64,000 nt of DNA from Rhizobium rhizogenes NBRC 13257 (GTDB lineage Bacteria > Pseudomonadota > Alphaproteobacteria > Rhizobiales > Rhizobiaceae): contig NZ_BAYX01000006.1 in the NCBI RefSeq assembly GCF_000696095.1, forward strand, positions 186,001-250,000, given 5' to 3'. Positions 56,383 through 64,000 of this stretch are shown one piece after another (position 1 is the stretch's first letter; each line of letters opens with the position of its first letter). The notes under the pieces are model-generated. The model saw only the letters and a list, made by a program, of their open reading frames with translations. It did no database searches and was not told where the DNA came from. The position numbers and the translations under genes are program-made.

Positions 56383-56790
56383 TTACATCTGGAGATTAAA
56401 CACCGCGTCAACCGGTGTTCCCCGCCAAATCGCAGACGCATCGGGATCGGCAAACAATAGCCTGAGGTGGCCTATGAGCTGTCCGGCTCTGGGATCGGCC
56501 AGGCGATAGATAACGGCGCGGGCTGATCGCTTACCCACGATGATGCCAGCTTCCCGCAACTCGCCCAATTGCTGGGACAATGTCGGCTGATGCACGTCGA
56601 GCATGGCTTCCAGTTCGGTTACCGAACGCGCTCCTTCCACCAGGGCACACAATATCGAAAGGCGGACCGGGTTCGCCATTGCCTTCAGGAAATCCGATGC
56701 GGCGCCGATGGCGCGGCATTTAACCTTCTGCCGGTCCCTGGCTTCGTGCCTCTCGGCTTTCATGACATTCATCGTGACGTTCTTCATCAT
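56383..56790 (-). CDS. ArsR-family winged-helix regulator
   Basis: About 135 residues. The ArsR/SmtB winged helix is clear: ANPVRLSILCALVEGARSVTEL, HQPTLSQQLGELREAGIIV, KRSARAVIYRLAD. It resembles sulfide/persulfide-sensing members (BigR/SqrR-like), which use one Cys in the ILCAL position and a second near the C-terminus. The first is present here but the second position reads LRLLFAD, so a dithiol switch looks incomplete. The start is uncertain: 56790, 56763 and 56871 are all possible and none has a strong ribosome binding site. It is divergent from the sulfonate operon and likely controls it. Confidence 0.8.
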   Translation of the reverse strand: MMKNVTMNVMKAERHEARDRQKVKCRAIGAASDFLKAMANPVRLSILCALVEGARSVTELEAMLDVHQPTLSQQLGELREAGIIVGKRSARAVIYRLADPRAGQLIGHLRLLFADPDASAIWRGTPVDAVFNLQM

Positions 56791-56917
56791 GCAGCGTTTG
56801 CCGTGAAATAGTTTTCTCTCGACCCGAAAAAGTTTGATCGAAACGTTCTTCGATTGCAATCGGGCTTCCATTATATAATTTTATATATTGAGAATTTCAA
56901 CGATCGCGGAAATATTC

Positions 56918-57769
56918 ATGGCCTTGAGGATCGGGTTTCATCCGAACAATCTGCATCTTAGTCTCGCGGCCCGCTGGCCCGGGGCATTTGCGGATTTCGA
57001 TCCCGAATTCGTGCCCTACCAGGAGGGGCGGGAGACTGCCGCCAAGCTTGCCGCCGGCGCTTTCGACATCGGCGGCACCGGATCGACGCCGCCCATCCTG
57101 GCGGCTGCCTCCGGTCTATCGGTGATCTATGCAGCCGGCTCGTCGCCAAGGCCCGCCAATGGGGCGATTTTGGTCAATCGCCAATCCGAAATTGAAAGCC
57201 TGGCGGATTTGAAAGGGCGTTCGGTCGCTCTCGTCGATGGCTCCTTCCTGACCTATTTTCTTGCCAAGGGCCTGGAGGAGGCCGGCTTCGAACTGCCGGA
57301 CGTGCATCGCCATGATCTGTTGCCGGTGCCGTCTCGCGATGCATTGAGATCCGGTGCGATCGACGCCTGGGTGGCGATGGCCCCGCATCTTGAGCAGTCG
57401 CTGTCATCAGGGGAGTTCCGGGTGCTTGCCCATTGCGGCGCGACCATCCCGAACCGGTCGACCTTTTGGACGATCAGCGAGCGTGGGCTGAGTGCCGATG
57501 TCATCGATGGCTTTGCGAGTGAGCTGGCGCGGATCGGCAACGCAATTCAATCCGATCCGGAAAAGGCGGCCGCACTTCTGTCCGAGAATGGGACTGAGGT
57601 GGAGCGGCGGGCCTGGACGCGCGTCGTCAATGAACGGGACTGGCATGTCGTTCCGGCCAGCGACGTGATCCTTCGCGAGCAGCAGGCGGAGGCCGATACC
57701 CTGTTCCGTCACAAGGACCTGGCGACCAGGCTTGAGATCGCAACCAACACCATCGCGGGGAATTCATAG
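56918..57769 (+). CDS. SsuA-like substrate-binding protein without a signal peptide
   Basis: A 283-residue protein of the sulfonate-binding (SsuA/NMT1) fold that starts directly MALRIGFHPNNLHLSLAARW. Hallmarks are EGRETAAKLAAGAFDIGGTGSTPPILAAASGLSVIYAAG cut across residues 35-75 and SLADLKGRSVALVDGSFLTYF. There is no signal peptide, so it should stay in the cytoplasm, unlike the second binding protein at 60471. Using a TTG at 56888 adds ten residues and still gives no convincing signal. Possible roles are ligand sensing or delivering sulfonate to the monooxygenase. First gene of the operon, two bases before ssuD. Confidence 0.82.
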   Translation: MALRIGFHPNNLHLSLAARWPGAFADFDPEFVPYQEGRETAAKLAAGAFDIGGTGSTPPILAAASGLSVIYAAGSSPRPANGAILVNRQSEIESLADLKGRSVALVDGSFLTYFLAKGLEEAGFELPDVHRHDLLPVPSRDALRSGAIDAWVAMAPHLEQSLSSGEFRVLAHCGATIPNRSTFWTISERGLSADVIDGFASELARIGNAIQSDPEKAAALLSENGTEVERRAWTRVVNERDWHVVPASDVILREQQAEADTLFRHKDLATRLEIATNTIAGNS

Positions 57770-57771
57770 CC

Positions 57772-58905
57772 ATGAACGTTCTTTGGTACATGTGCGCGCC
57801 GGACGGCGCTTATCCGTGGAAGCCCGAGGGGTCACGCACGATCGACTACGGCTACTACAAGCAGTTGGCGCAAGCTTACGATCATCTCGGTTTCACCGGC
57901 GCATTGTTTGCAACGGGTGCCCACGATGTCTGGCCGCTGGCGGGGGCGCTGCTGCCATATACAGAGCGGATGAAGTTTCTTCTGGCATTCCATCCCGGTC
58001 TGATAGCCCCAACCTTGCTGGCCAAGATGGCCGCGACGTTCCAGGAGTTTTCCAACGGGCGACTGCTTCTGAACGTGGTATCCGGCGACGCCAAGATGCT
58101 GGGCGCTTACGGCATGACGCTGCCGCACGACGAACGTTATGACATGGCCGACGAGTATCTTACGGTCTGGCACCGCCTGATGGCTGGTGAAAGCGTGACC
58201 CATCACGGCAAGTATTTCCAGACGGAAGGCGCCAAGCTCGCGCTTCCGGCAGGCTCTTCCATCCCGGCGCCGCCGCTCTGGTTCGGCGGTTCGTCCGACA
58301 GCGCCATCGAGGTGGCGGCCAAACATGTCGACACCTACCTCTCCTGGGGCGAAACGCCTGAACAGATGGGCGAAAAGGTTCTACAGGTGAAAGCGCGGGC
58401 CGCCGCGCACGGGCGCGAGCTGAACTACGGCATCCGGCTCTATGTCATCGTGCGGTCGACCGATGCGAAGGCTTGGGAGGCCGCTGCCGACCTTTACGAA
58501 CAGATGGATGATGCCGCCATTGCCGCCAATCAGCGTTTCGTGTCGAACACCGATTCCATCGGCCAGCAGCGCATGAGCCGTATGCACGGTGGTATCAAGC
58601 CGGACAATCTGCGAGACCTGGAGATATCGCCGAACCTGTGGGCGGGTATCGGTCTTGTCCGTCCCGGCCCGGGAACCGCGATCGTTGGATCGCCCGACAC
58701 CGTCATCCGCACGCTCGAGGCCTATCAGGCCGTCGGCGTCGACACCTTCATTCTGTCCGGCATGCCACTGCTTGAGGAAGCCTATCGCTTCGGCGAGACG
58801 GTCCTGCCGAGATTACCGGTCGAGAGATTGATCCCGGAGAAGAAGCAGTTCACCTGGTCGACGCTGTTCGACCGCGACCTCTCGGGAAAGAAGGCGAATG
58901 GTTGA
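57772..58905 (+). CDS. ssuD: FMNH2-dependent alkanesulfonate monooxygenase
   Basis: A 377-residue luciferase-like (LLM class) monooxygenase, the usual SsuD length. FTGALFATGAHDVWPLAGAL, LAFHPGLIAPTLLAKMAATFQEFSNGRLLLNVVSG across residues about 70-105, and the late RLYVIVRSTDAKAWEAA are the family landmarks. SsuD releases sulfite from organosulfonates using reduced flavin from a partner reductase. No flavin reductase gene is seen in this operon. Other members desulfurise dimethylsulfone (SfnG) or related compounds, so the substrate is not fixed. Overlaps the permease gene by eight bases. Confidence 0.88.
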   Translation: MNVLWYMCAPDGAYPWKPEGSRTIDYGYYKQLAQAYDHLGFTGALFATGAHDVWPLAGALLPYTERMKFLLAFHPGLIAPTLLAKMAATFQEFSNGRLLLNVVSGDAKMLGAYGMTLPHDERYDMADEYLTVWHRLMAGESVTHHGKYFQTEGAKLALPAGSSIPAPPLWFGGSSDSAIEVAAKHVDTYLSWGETPEQMGEKVLQVKARAAAHGRELNYGIRLYVIVRSTDAKAWEAAADLYEQMDDAAIAANQRFVSNTDSIGQQRMSRMHGGIKPDNLRDLEISPNLWAGIGLVRPGPGTAIVGSPDTVIRTLEAYQAVGVDTFILSGMPLLEEAYRFGETVLPRLPVERLIPEKKQFTWSTLFDRDLSGKKANG

Positions 58906-59731
58906 TACCCGCTCTACCGGGCAGGCGCTGGACCGGCCTGCCGACCCGCAGATTGGGGGCCAAGGACGCAAGGTTCGCCTCGGTTCCCTCCGCCGTCTGG
59001 CATCACCGCTGGCCATCCTCGTTCTCTGGCAGCTTTTGAGCGTCGCCGGCCTGTTGCCGCCGCGCATCCTGGCATCTCCGGTTCAGATACTGGCCGCCGG
59101 GGCAAAGCTGACGGCATCGGGCGAGCTCGTCATTGGCCTTGGCGTGTCGTTTCTGCGTGTGGCAGTCGGTTTCTCCATCGCTCTCGTGGTGGGGGTATTG
59201 CTCGGCCTCATTTCCGGGCTTTCCCGCTTTGGGGAAACGATGATCGATCCGCCAATCCAGATGCTGAAGGCGATGCCGTTTCTAGGGCTTCTGCCGCTGT
59301 TCATCCTGTGGTTTGGCATTGGCGAGGTGCCGAAGGTCGGCATGGTGGCATTCGGCTGCGTTTTCCCGATTTATCTCACTCTGCACGGCGGCATTCGCGG
59401 CATTGATCGCAAGCTGATCGAGGCTGGAAAGACACTTGGTCTCGGAACGTTCGGGATCGTGCGCCATATCGTGATCCCCGGTGCGCTGCCGTCGTTGCTC
59501 GTCGGTGTCCGTTACGGTCTCAGCGTTGCCTGGCTCAGTCTCGTGGTCGGCGAACAGATCAACGCATCGAGCGGGATTGGCTACATCATGACCTATGCGC
59601 GTGACTTCCTGCAAACGGATGTGATTGTCGTCTGCCTTCTGGTTTACGCTGCGATGGGACTTTTGACGGATGGGCTGGTGCGGATCATCGAGGCCTATGC
59701 GCTGCGCTGGCGCCCAGTGGTGACCGCATGA
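58898..59731 (+). CDS. ssuC: Sulfonate ABC importer permease SsuC
   Basis: A 277-residue permease with about six membrane segments. A charged 35-residue N-terminus precedes them. The coupling loop reads GIDRKLIEAGKTLGLGTFGIVRHIVIPGALPSLL across residues about 167-200. The start overlaps the ssuD stop and the end overlaps ssuB by ATGA. The place beside ssuD points to sulfonate import. Confidence 0.9.
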   Translation: MVDTRSTGQALDRPADPQIGGQGRKVRLGSLRRLASPLAILVLWQLLSVAGLLPPRILASPVQILAAGAKLTASGELVIGLGVSFLRVAVGFSIALVVGVLLGLISGLSRFGETMIDPPIQMLKAMPFLGLLPLFILWFGIGEVPKVGMVAFGCVFPIYLTLHGGIRGIDRKLIEAGKTLGLGTFGIVRHIVIPGALPSLLVGVRYGLSVAWLSLVVGEQINASSGIGYIMTYARDFLQTDVIVVCLLVYAAMGLLTDGLVRIIEAYALRWRPVVTA

Positions 59732-60474
59732 GCGCGCTTGTCGATATTCAGGGCCTGAGCCGATCGTTCGGCGGTCCGGCGGTGCTCGATGGCATCGATC
59801 TTCAGATAAAACCGGGAGAGTTTGTCGCGCTGCTCGGACGCAGCGGCTCCGGAAAATCCACGCTTCTGCGCGTCCTGGCCGGGCTCGACGAGGCATGTGC
59901 GGAGAAAGCCGAGATCCCAGTCGGGCGCGCTGTCGTCTTCCAGGAGCCGAGGCTGATGCCGTGGAAGCGCATTATCGACAATGTCGCTCTCGGCGTGAAG
60001 TCCCCGAACGCTCGCGAAGCGGCCGAACAGGCGCTTGCCGATGTCGGACTGTCACATCGCCGTGACGCCTGGCCCCTGACCTTGTCGGGTGGAGAGGCGC
60101 AACGGGGGGCACTCGCACGCGCGCTGGTCAGAACACCGCAATTGCTGTTGCTCGACGAACCTTTCGCAGCGCTCGACGCGCTGACGAGGATCAGGATGCA
60201 TGCACTTGTCGATGAGCTGTGGCGCAAGCATCGGCCGGCCGTGTTCCTGGTGACGCATGACGTCTGGGAAGCCGTGGCGCTGGCCGATCGGATTCTCGTC
60301 ATCGATCAGGGGCGCTTCAGTCTGGAAATCAACGTCGATATTCCTCATCCTCGGCAGCGAAGCGACCCGCGAGCCACCCAAATCGAATCCGACCTGCTGT
60401 CGCAGCTTGGCGTCGAACAAAACCACCTTAAACACCATCAAGCCCCTCGGGCGGAACGGATGACACATCCATGA
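59728..60474 (+). CDS. ssuB: Sulfonate ABC importer ATPase SsuB
   Basis: A 248-residue ABC ATPase. Walker A is GRSGSGKST, the Q-loop VFQEPRLMPW is the SsuB/TauB type, the signature LSGGEAQRGALARAL, Walker B LLLLDEP and VTHDVWEAV follow. It is tightly coupled to both neighbours by ATGA overlaps. Confidence 0.92.
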   Translation: MSALVDIQGLSRSFGGPAVLDGIDLQIKPGEFVALLGRSGSGKSTLLRVLAGLDEACAEKAEIPVGRAVVFQEPRLMPWKRIIDNVALGVKSPNAREAAEQALADVGLSHRRDAWPLTLSGGEAQRGALARALVRTPQLLLLDEPFAALDALTRIRMHALVDELWRKHRPAVFLVTHDVWEAVALADRILVIDQGRFSLEINVDIPHPRQRSDPRATQIESDLLSQLGVEQNHLKHHQAPRAERMTHP

Positions 60475-61421
60475 AGAAGCGTTCTTTTTTTAAGGCATTT
60501 GCGGCCGCCACCCTCCTGTCCCTGCTTGCGCCGATGGCACAGGCCGCGGATCAGGTCGTCAGGATCGGCTGGCTGCGTGGTCCGAACGATCTGACCCTTG
60601 CCAAGTCGCGGGGCACGCTGGAAAAGGCGCTGGCCGAAAAGGGCATCAAGGTCGAATGGGCCGGTCCCTTTCCGGCCGCAGCTCCGGCATTTGAAGCATT
60701 GAACGCCGGAAGCATCGATATCACTGCGGGCAGTTCGACATCGTCGATCGCGGCACTTGCCGCCAAGATTCCGCTTGTCGTCTTCGCCTACCAGAAGATG
60801 GCGGCCGGCTCCGAAGGTGTGGTGGTGAAGAATGGCGCCGGCATCTCGTCGCTGAAGGACCTTGCCGGCAAGAAGGTCGCCGTGAACCGGGGCGGGACCG
60901 GCGAATATCTGCTGATGCGTGGCCTCGAAAAGAACGGCGTCGATCCATCGACCGTCACGCGCGTTTATCTCAGCCCCAGCGACAGCGGACCGAGCTTCGT
61001 TCAAGGCCATGTCGATGCCTGGGCGACCTGGGATCCCTTCCTCACGATTGCCGAGAAAACCTATGACGGTAAAGTCCTTGCCGACGGCGCGGCGATCGGG
61101 TCTGACAATGCCGTCGTGCTCGTCGCAAGCCGCGAGTTTGCATCCAAGAAGCTGGATCAGCTGCAAGCCATATTCGATGTCGTGAAGAGCGAGAACGCCT
61201 GGTCGCTAGCAAACAAGGCAGAGGCGGGCGCGATCTGGGCGAAAGAAATGAATATTCCGGCCGAACTTGGTGCAAAGATCGGCGAGAATAACGCCGTGCC
61301 CACGACCGCTGTCACCGATGCCGACGTCAAGCAGATCGACAATATAGCTGAATGGTATGTGAAGAGCGGCATCATCCCGGCAACGCCGGATATCGCCGCC
61401 GGGGTGATCACCCTGAAGTAG
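60471..61421 (+). CDS. ssuA: Sulfonate ABC importer binding protein SsuA
   Basis: A 316-residue periplasmic protein. The signal peptide is MKKRSFFKAFAAATLLSLLAPMAQAA, cleaved near residue 25. The mature part VVRIGWLRGPNDLTLAKSRGTLEKALAEKGIKVEWAGPFPAAAPAFEALNAGSIDI, spread over residues 30-85, is the SsuA pattern. This is the operon's true exported binding protein, in contrast to the leaderless relative at 56918. ATGA overlap with ssuB. Confidence 0.92.
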   Translation: MKKRSFFKAFAAATLLSLLAPMAQAADQVVRIGWLRGPNDLTLAKSRGTLEKALAEKGIKVEWAGPFPAAAPAFEALNAGSIDITAGSSTSSIAALAAKIPLVVFAYQKMAAGSEGVVVKNGAGISSLKDLAGKKVAVNRGGTGEYLLMRGLEKNGVDPSTVTRVYLSPSDSGPSFVQGHVDAWATWDPFLTIAEKTYDGKVLADGAAIGSDNAVVLVASREFASKKLDQLQAIFDVVKSENAWSLANKAEAGAIWAKEMNIPAELGAKIGENNAVPTTAVTDADVKQIDNIAEWYVKSGIIPATPDIAAGVITLK

Positions 61422-62060
61422 GCCGCACCTTCAAATCATCTCGGCAGGGGCACCAAAGATGCTCCTGCCGAATGCTTGTGGATTGAGCGAGCAGTTAGCC
61501 GCTCGTTGCTGTTGTTGTCTGCTGCCATCTGGTTCATGGCGGACGGACGACTGCTACAGACCACCAAGCCGAATGATTTTTTTGGAGGTCATGAGCATCC
61601 GCGGGCGGGAACCTTTCTTCAATCTGTTTTGAAATCCTGACAAAGCGCCGACCGTTTACACGGGGGCGAAGATTGGACGCCGATAAGGGGTCAGTTCCCA
61701 GCGGAAATCGACATTATGTTTGTTCGTGTTGTTTCCCATCCTTTCCGAGCGGACTGCAAATCGCGTGATGCAGGTTGCGTCGGCAAGGAGCCTGCCTCAA
61801 ATTCCTTGAGTTCAGCAACTTGGAGTAGATATCGCCTCTTTTCCTGAGCGCTCCAGAAGAGATATGGTAATGCATATTATTGTAATTGTTGTATAAATGT
61901 TCTTTTTGAAGATTTATACAGAATACTTTTAGTAGAATATGTCTGTGTTTCGGCGAAATTTAATTCGGCAATAACCAATTCTACATAGTTTATACCCATG
62001 GATTGCGATTTGTATCCAGGAATATCTTATGATAAAACATAGATAAGCTTGGAGGGTGGG
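61422..62060. other. Intergenic region after the sulfonate operon
   Basis: About 640 bases with no supported gene. A stem (TCGGCAGG with CCTGCCGA, 61441-61471, 15-base loop) 20 bases after ssuA may end the operon, though no T-run follows. The second half is markedly AT-rich and presumably carries the promoter of the FecR-domain gene. Confidence 0.5.
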
Positions 62061-63086
62061 ATGTTATATCTGCGTCACGCCGTGACCGTTGTGTTGAGCG
62101 CGATGCTGCTCGCACCGGTGTCTTCGAAAGCCGCCGAGAAGGTCGGCCAGGCGGTGCTGATTAAAACCGAAGTTACGGGCGCAGGAGGTCCACTGACAGT
62201 CGATGACCCCGTCCACCGGGACGAGCGAATCCGCACCTCCCTTTCGGGCCTTGGACAGTTCACATTTCGAGACGGCACGAAATTGGCTGTTGGAGCCGGC
62301 TCGTCTGTTGTCATCGACAAATTCGTTTTCGATGACTCGGGCTCAGTCAAAAAGCTCACCATAAGGGCCGCAAAGGGCACTTTTCGCTGGATGAGCGGAA
62401 ATTCAAACTCTTCTGCGTATCAAATCGTGACGCCCGCCGGAACGATCGGCGTGCGCGGGACGGCATTTGATTTTTATGTCGGGGCGAACGGCACGACTGC
62501 GATCGTTCTTTTGAATGGCGCCGCGCAGTTTTGCGGCGCGGGTGGCTGCAGGCAGTTGAAACAGCAATGCGACTGCGTTGTTGCTAAACGCAATGGTCAG
62601 ATAAGCGATCCTCGCCGGGTCAACCGCGGCGTTCTCAAGACGCTCGGCAACCAGCGAGCTTTGCCGTTTCTGTCTGGGGATCAACGACTTTCGGGACGAA
62701 TGGGCTTTTTTGGCGGCTGCGGTCTGTCGACGGCGATGAAAGATCGGCCTAACGGGATATCTCCGCGTAGCGCTCCGGCAAACAATCCTGCTCCGACACA
62801 GCACGATACGCCTAGCGTACCTAGCACGCCGAAATCGCCACGCGCCGAGACGCCCGCTGCACCTAGTCCGCGAGAAACTCCCAGCACGCCGAATGTCCCA
62901 AATCCGCCAAGCACGCCCGACAAACCGGACAAGCACGATGGCGATGAGGGCAAGCATCAGAATCATCATGACCATCATCATGGCAGAGGCGACCATGGGT
63001 GGGGGGATCACAACCGCGGTGACCAAGACAGCGATGGCCATGACGGCGATCGTGGCGATCACGGCGGCGGGCACCACCATCGGTAG
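62061..63086 (+). CDS. Exported FecR-domain protein with Pro-rich linker and His/Asp-rich tail
   Basis: A 341-residue protein. The signal peptide covers about residues 1-24 (MLYLRHAVTVVLSAMLLAPVSSKAA). A FecR-type beta domain follows at about 45-150 (QFTFRDGTKLAVGAGSSVVID, AYQIVTPAGTIGVRGTAFDF). A Cys-containing loop (CGAGGCRQLKQQCDC) ends the domain. Then comes a Pro/Thr/Ser linker at about 220-285 and a tail of some 50 residues dominated by His, Asp and Gly (HHDHHHGRGDHGWG). There is no sigma factor or TonB receptor gene nearby, so it is not a typical FecR anti-sigma signaller. The tail could bind metal. GGAGGG before the ATG at 62061 sets the start. Confidence 0.82.
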   Translation: MLYLRHAVTVVLSAMLLAPVSSKAAEKVGQAVLIKTEVTGAGGPLTVDDPVHRDERIRTSLSGLGQFTFRDGTKLAVGAGSSVVIDKFVFDDSGSVKKLTIRAAKGTFRWMSGNSNSSAYQIVTPAGTIGVRGTAFDFYVGANGTTAIVLLNGAAQFCGAGGCRQLKQQCDCVVAKRNGQISDPRRVNRGVLKTLGNQRALPFLSGDQRLSGRMGFFGGCGLSTAMKDRPNGISPRSAPANNPAPTQHDTPSVPSTPKSPRAETPAAPSPRETPSTPNVPNPPSTPDKPDKHDGDEGKHQNHHDHHHGRGDHGWGDHNRGDQDSDGHDGDRGDHGGGHHHR

Positions 63087-63122
63087 CGCAGGAGGAGTTG
63101 CGAGCGACGGCTGCAAAATCAA

Positions 63123-64000
63123 CTAGATGTCGGCCGCTTTGTCTGCAGGCTCGTCGACGAAGTGTCCGGCTCGGCGCGAAATCTGGCTGTAAAACTCGTG
63201 CAACAGTCCTGTCGTCGCGACCTGCGCCTTGAGTTTTGCTGCGCCGACAAGTTTGCGGCTGGTCGTTGACCGTGTTCGCAGGGCAGCGACAAGCCGCCTG
63301 TGCATGGCCTGAAGTTCGACAAAATCAGCGGTTTTCGCCAGGCGCGCATCACCGACCACCGCGAAGAGCTCGGTTCGCCTGCTCTTACCCTTCAGCGTCA
63401 GCGCTCCCGCCTCGAGCAGAGCGCAATCGGGCAGCAGGCTTGCTGTCGGTTCGGATACCAGAATGTCAAAATTGATATCCTTGCAGGCAGATTCGATACG
63501 CGCGGCAATGTTCACTGCATCGCCGACTGCGGTGTAATTGAAGCGTGTCTCGGCACCCATATTGCCGACGCATGCAAGCCCCGTATGTATGCCGATCCCT
63601 ATTCCGACGCGCCGGGCGTCTCCGAATCCGAATGCATCGATGTCGTTGAGGCGGGCAAGCGTTTCCCGCATGCCCAGGGCTGCTTGCACGGCTTTGCCGG
63701 CATGGTCGGAGACATCGACGGGAGCGTTCCAGAAGGCCATGATTGAGTCTCCGATGAATTTGTCGAGCGTCCCTTCATTGACGATGACATGGTGGCTCAG
63801 CGCATCGAGCAGCGTGTTCAGAAACGCGACGACGGCGCTCGGGGTCATCTCCTCGCTGATCTGGGTGAAGTTTCGCACATCGACGAACATGACGGTCAGC
63901 TCGCGCTCGTCTCCTCCAAGGCGCAGGGCATTGCGCGTATGCTCGATGCGATGGAGCAGCGATGGTGAGAGATAGTGGCCGAAAGCCCGCCGCACGTCGC
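63123..64000 (-). CDS. Class III adenylate/guanylate cyclase, C-terminal part (5' end outside window)
   Basis: An open frame of 292 residues that enters from beyond the window end. VRRAFGHYLSPSLLHRIEH is the linker typical of CHASE2- or membrane-anchored cyclases. The catalytic domain has metal-binding aspartates in ELTVMFVDVRNFT and in LDKFIGDSIMAFW, and the transition-state Asn/Arg region TAVGDAVNIAARIESACK. It makes cAMP or cGMP. The sensory part lies outside. The gene is convergent with the FecR-domain gene, 36 bases apart. Confidence 0.9.
   Translation of the reverse strand, partial: DVRRAFGHYLSPSLLHRIEHTRNALRLGGDERELTVMFVDVRNFTQISEEMTPSAVVAFLNTLLDALSHHVIVNEGTLDKFIGDSIMAFWNAPVDVSDHAGKAVQAALGMRETLARLNDIDAFGFGDARRVGIGIGIHTGLACVGNMGAETRFNYTAVGDAVNIAARIESACKDINFDILVSEPTASLLPDCALLEAGALTLKGKSRRTELFAVVGDARLAKTADFVELQAMHRRLVAALRTRSTTSRKLVGAAKLKAQVATTGLLHEFYSQISRRAGHFVDEPADKAADI

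Overview
The window looks like part of a rhizobial-type alphaproteobacterial genome (Rhizobiales; Rhizobium, Agrobacterium or a relative). The grounds are the density of ABC importers, a MocR regulator, a DUF1127 mini-protein gene followed by anti-Shine-Dalgarno (CCTCCTCCC) hairpin RNAs, and high-GC coding with tightly overlapping operons. The genus is inferred, not shown. No rRNA, tRNA, CRISPR array, insertion sequence or replication origin was seen.

Layout. 1-1731: end of a LacI-family regulator and an SDR dehydrogenase. 1817-11852: a DUF983 gene, a MocR regulator and a complete divergent Nit1C (nitrilase-1) cluster: Sll0783-like protein, nitrilase, radical SAM protein, GNAT, AIR-synthase-like protein, glycosyltransferase, small MSMEG_0570-type protein and flavoprotein, plus an LnmK-like hot-dog protein. 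ATTGAATGCAT boxes flank the MocR gene on both sides. 12164-14857: a NitT/TauT-type ABC importer. 14975-17405: a pyrroline-5-carboxylate-reductase-like gene and a SulP transporter. 17817-18312: a DUF1127 gene and two tandem two-hairpin RNAs. 18411-21615: a VOC protein, an unknown secreted protein and small orphan genes.

21838-34158 reads as one uptake and catabolism regulon: a liv-type importer, an aminotransferase, a LysR regulator, hydantoinase/oxoprolinase A and B, an SDR and an HpaI-type aldolase. A near-identical 45-bp element with a 21-bp dyad stands at the same distance before both the importer operon and the hydantoinase operon, which ties the two together. 34339-35918 holds an acyltransferase and a tautomerase gene broken by a 7-bp tandem repeat.

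35988-56262 is the most striking part: a 20-kb assembly-line locus with a type II thioesterase, a desaturase, an NRPS (C, half C, A, T, T), a 4161-residue NRPS-PKS (C-A-T-C-A-T-KS-AT-DH-KR-T-TE) and an MFS exporter. The set desaturase + Val-type NRPS + two-module NRPS fused to a reducing PKS + exporter matches the syringolin (syrbactin proteasome inhibitor) layout sylB-sylC-sylD-sylE. It differs in a duplicated carrier domain, an extra half-condensation domain, a type II thioesterase, and no adjacent LuxR-type sylA.

56383-61421 is a sulfonate-sulfur operon (ArsR-type regulator, cytosolic SsuA-like protein, SsuD, SsuC, SsuB, SsuA). The window ends with a FecR-domain exported protein carrying a His/Asp-rich tail and the cyclase domain of a class III nucleotide cyclase that runs off the end.
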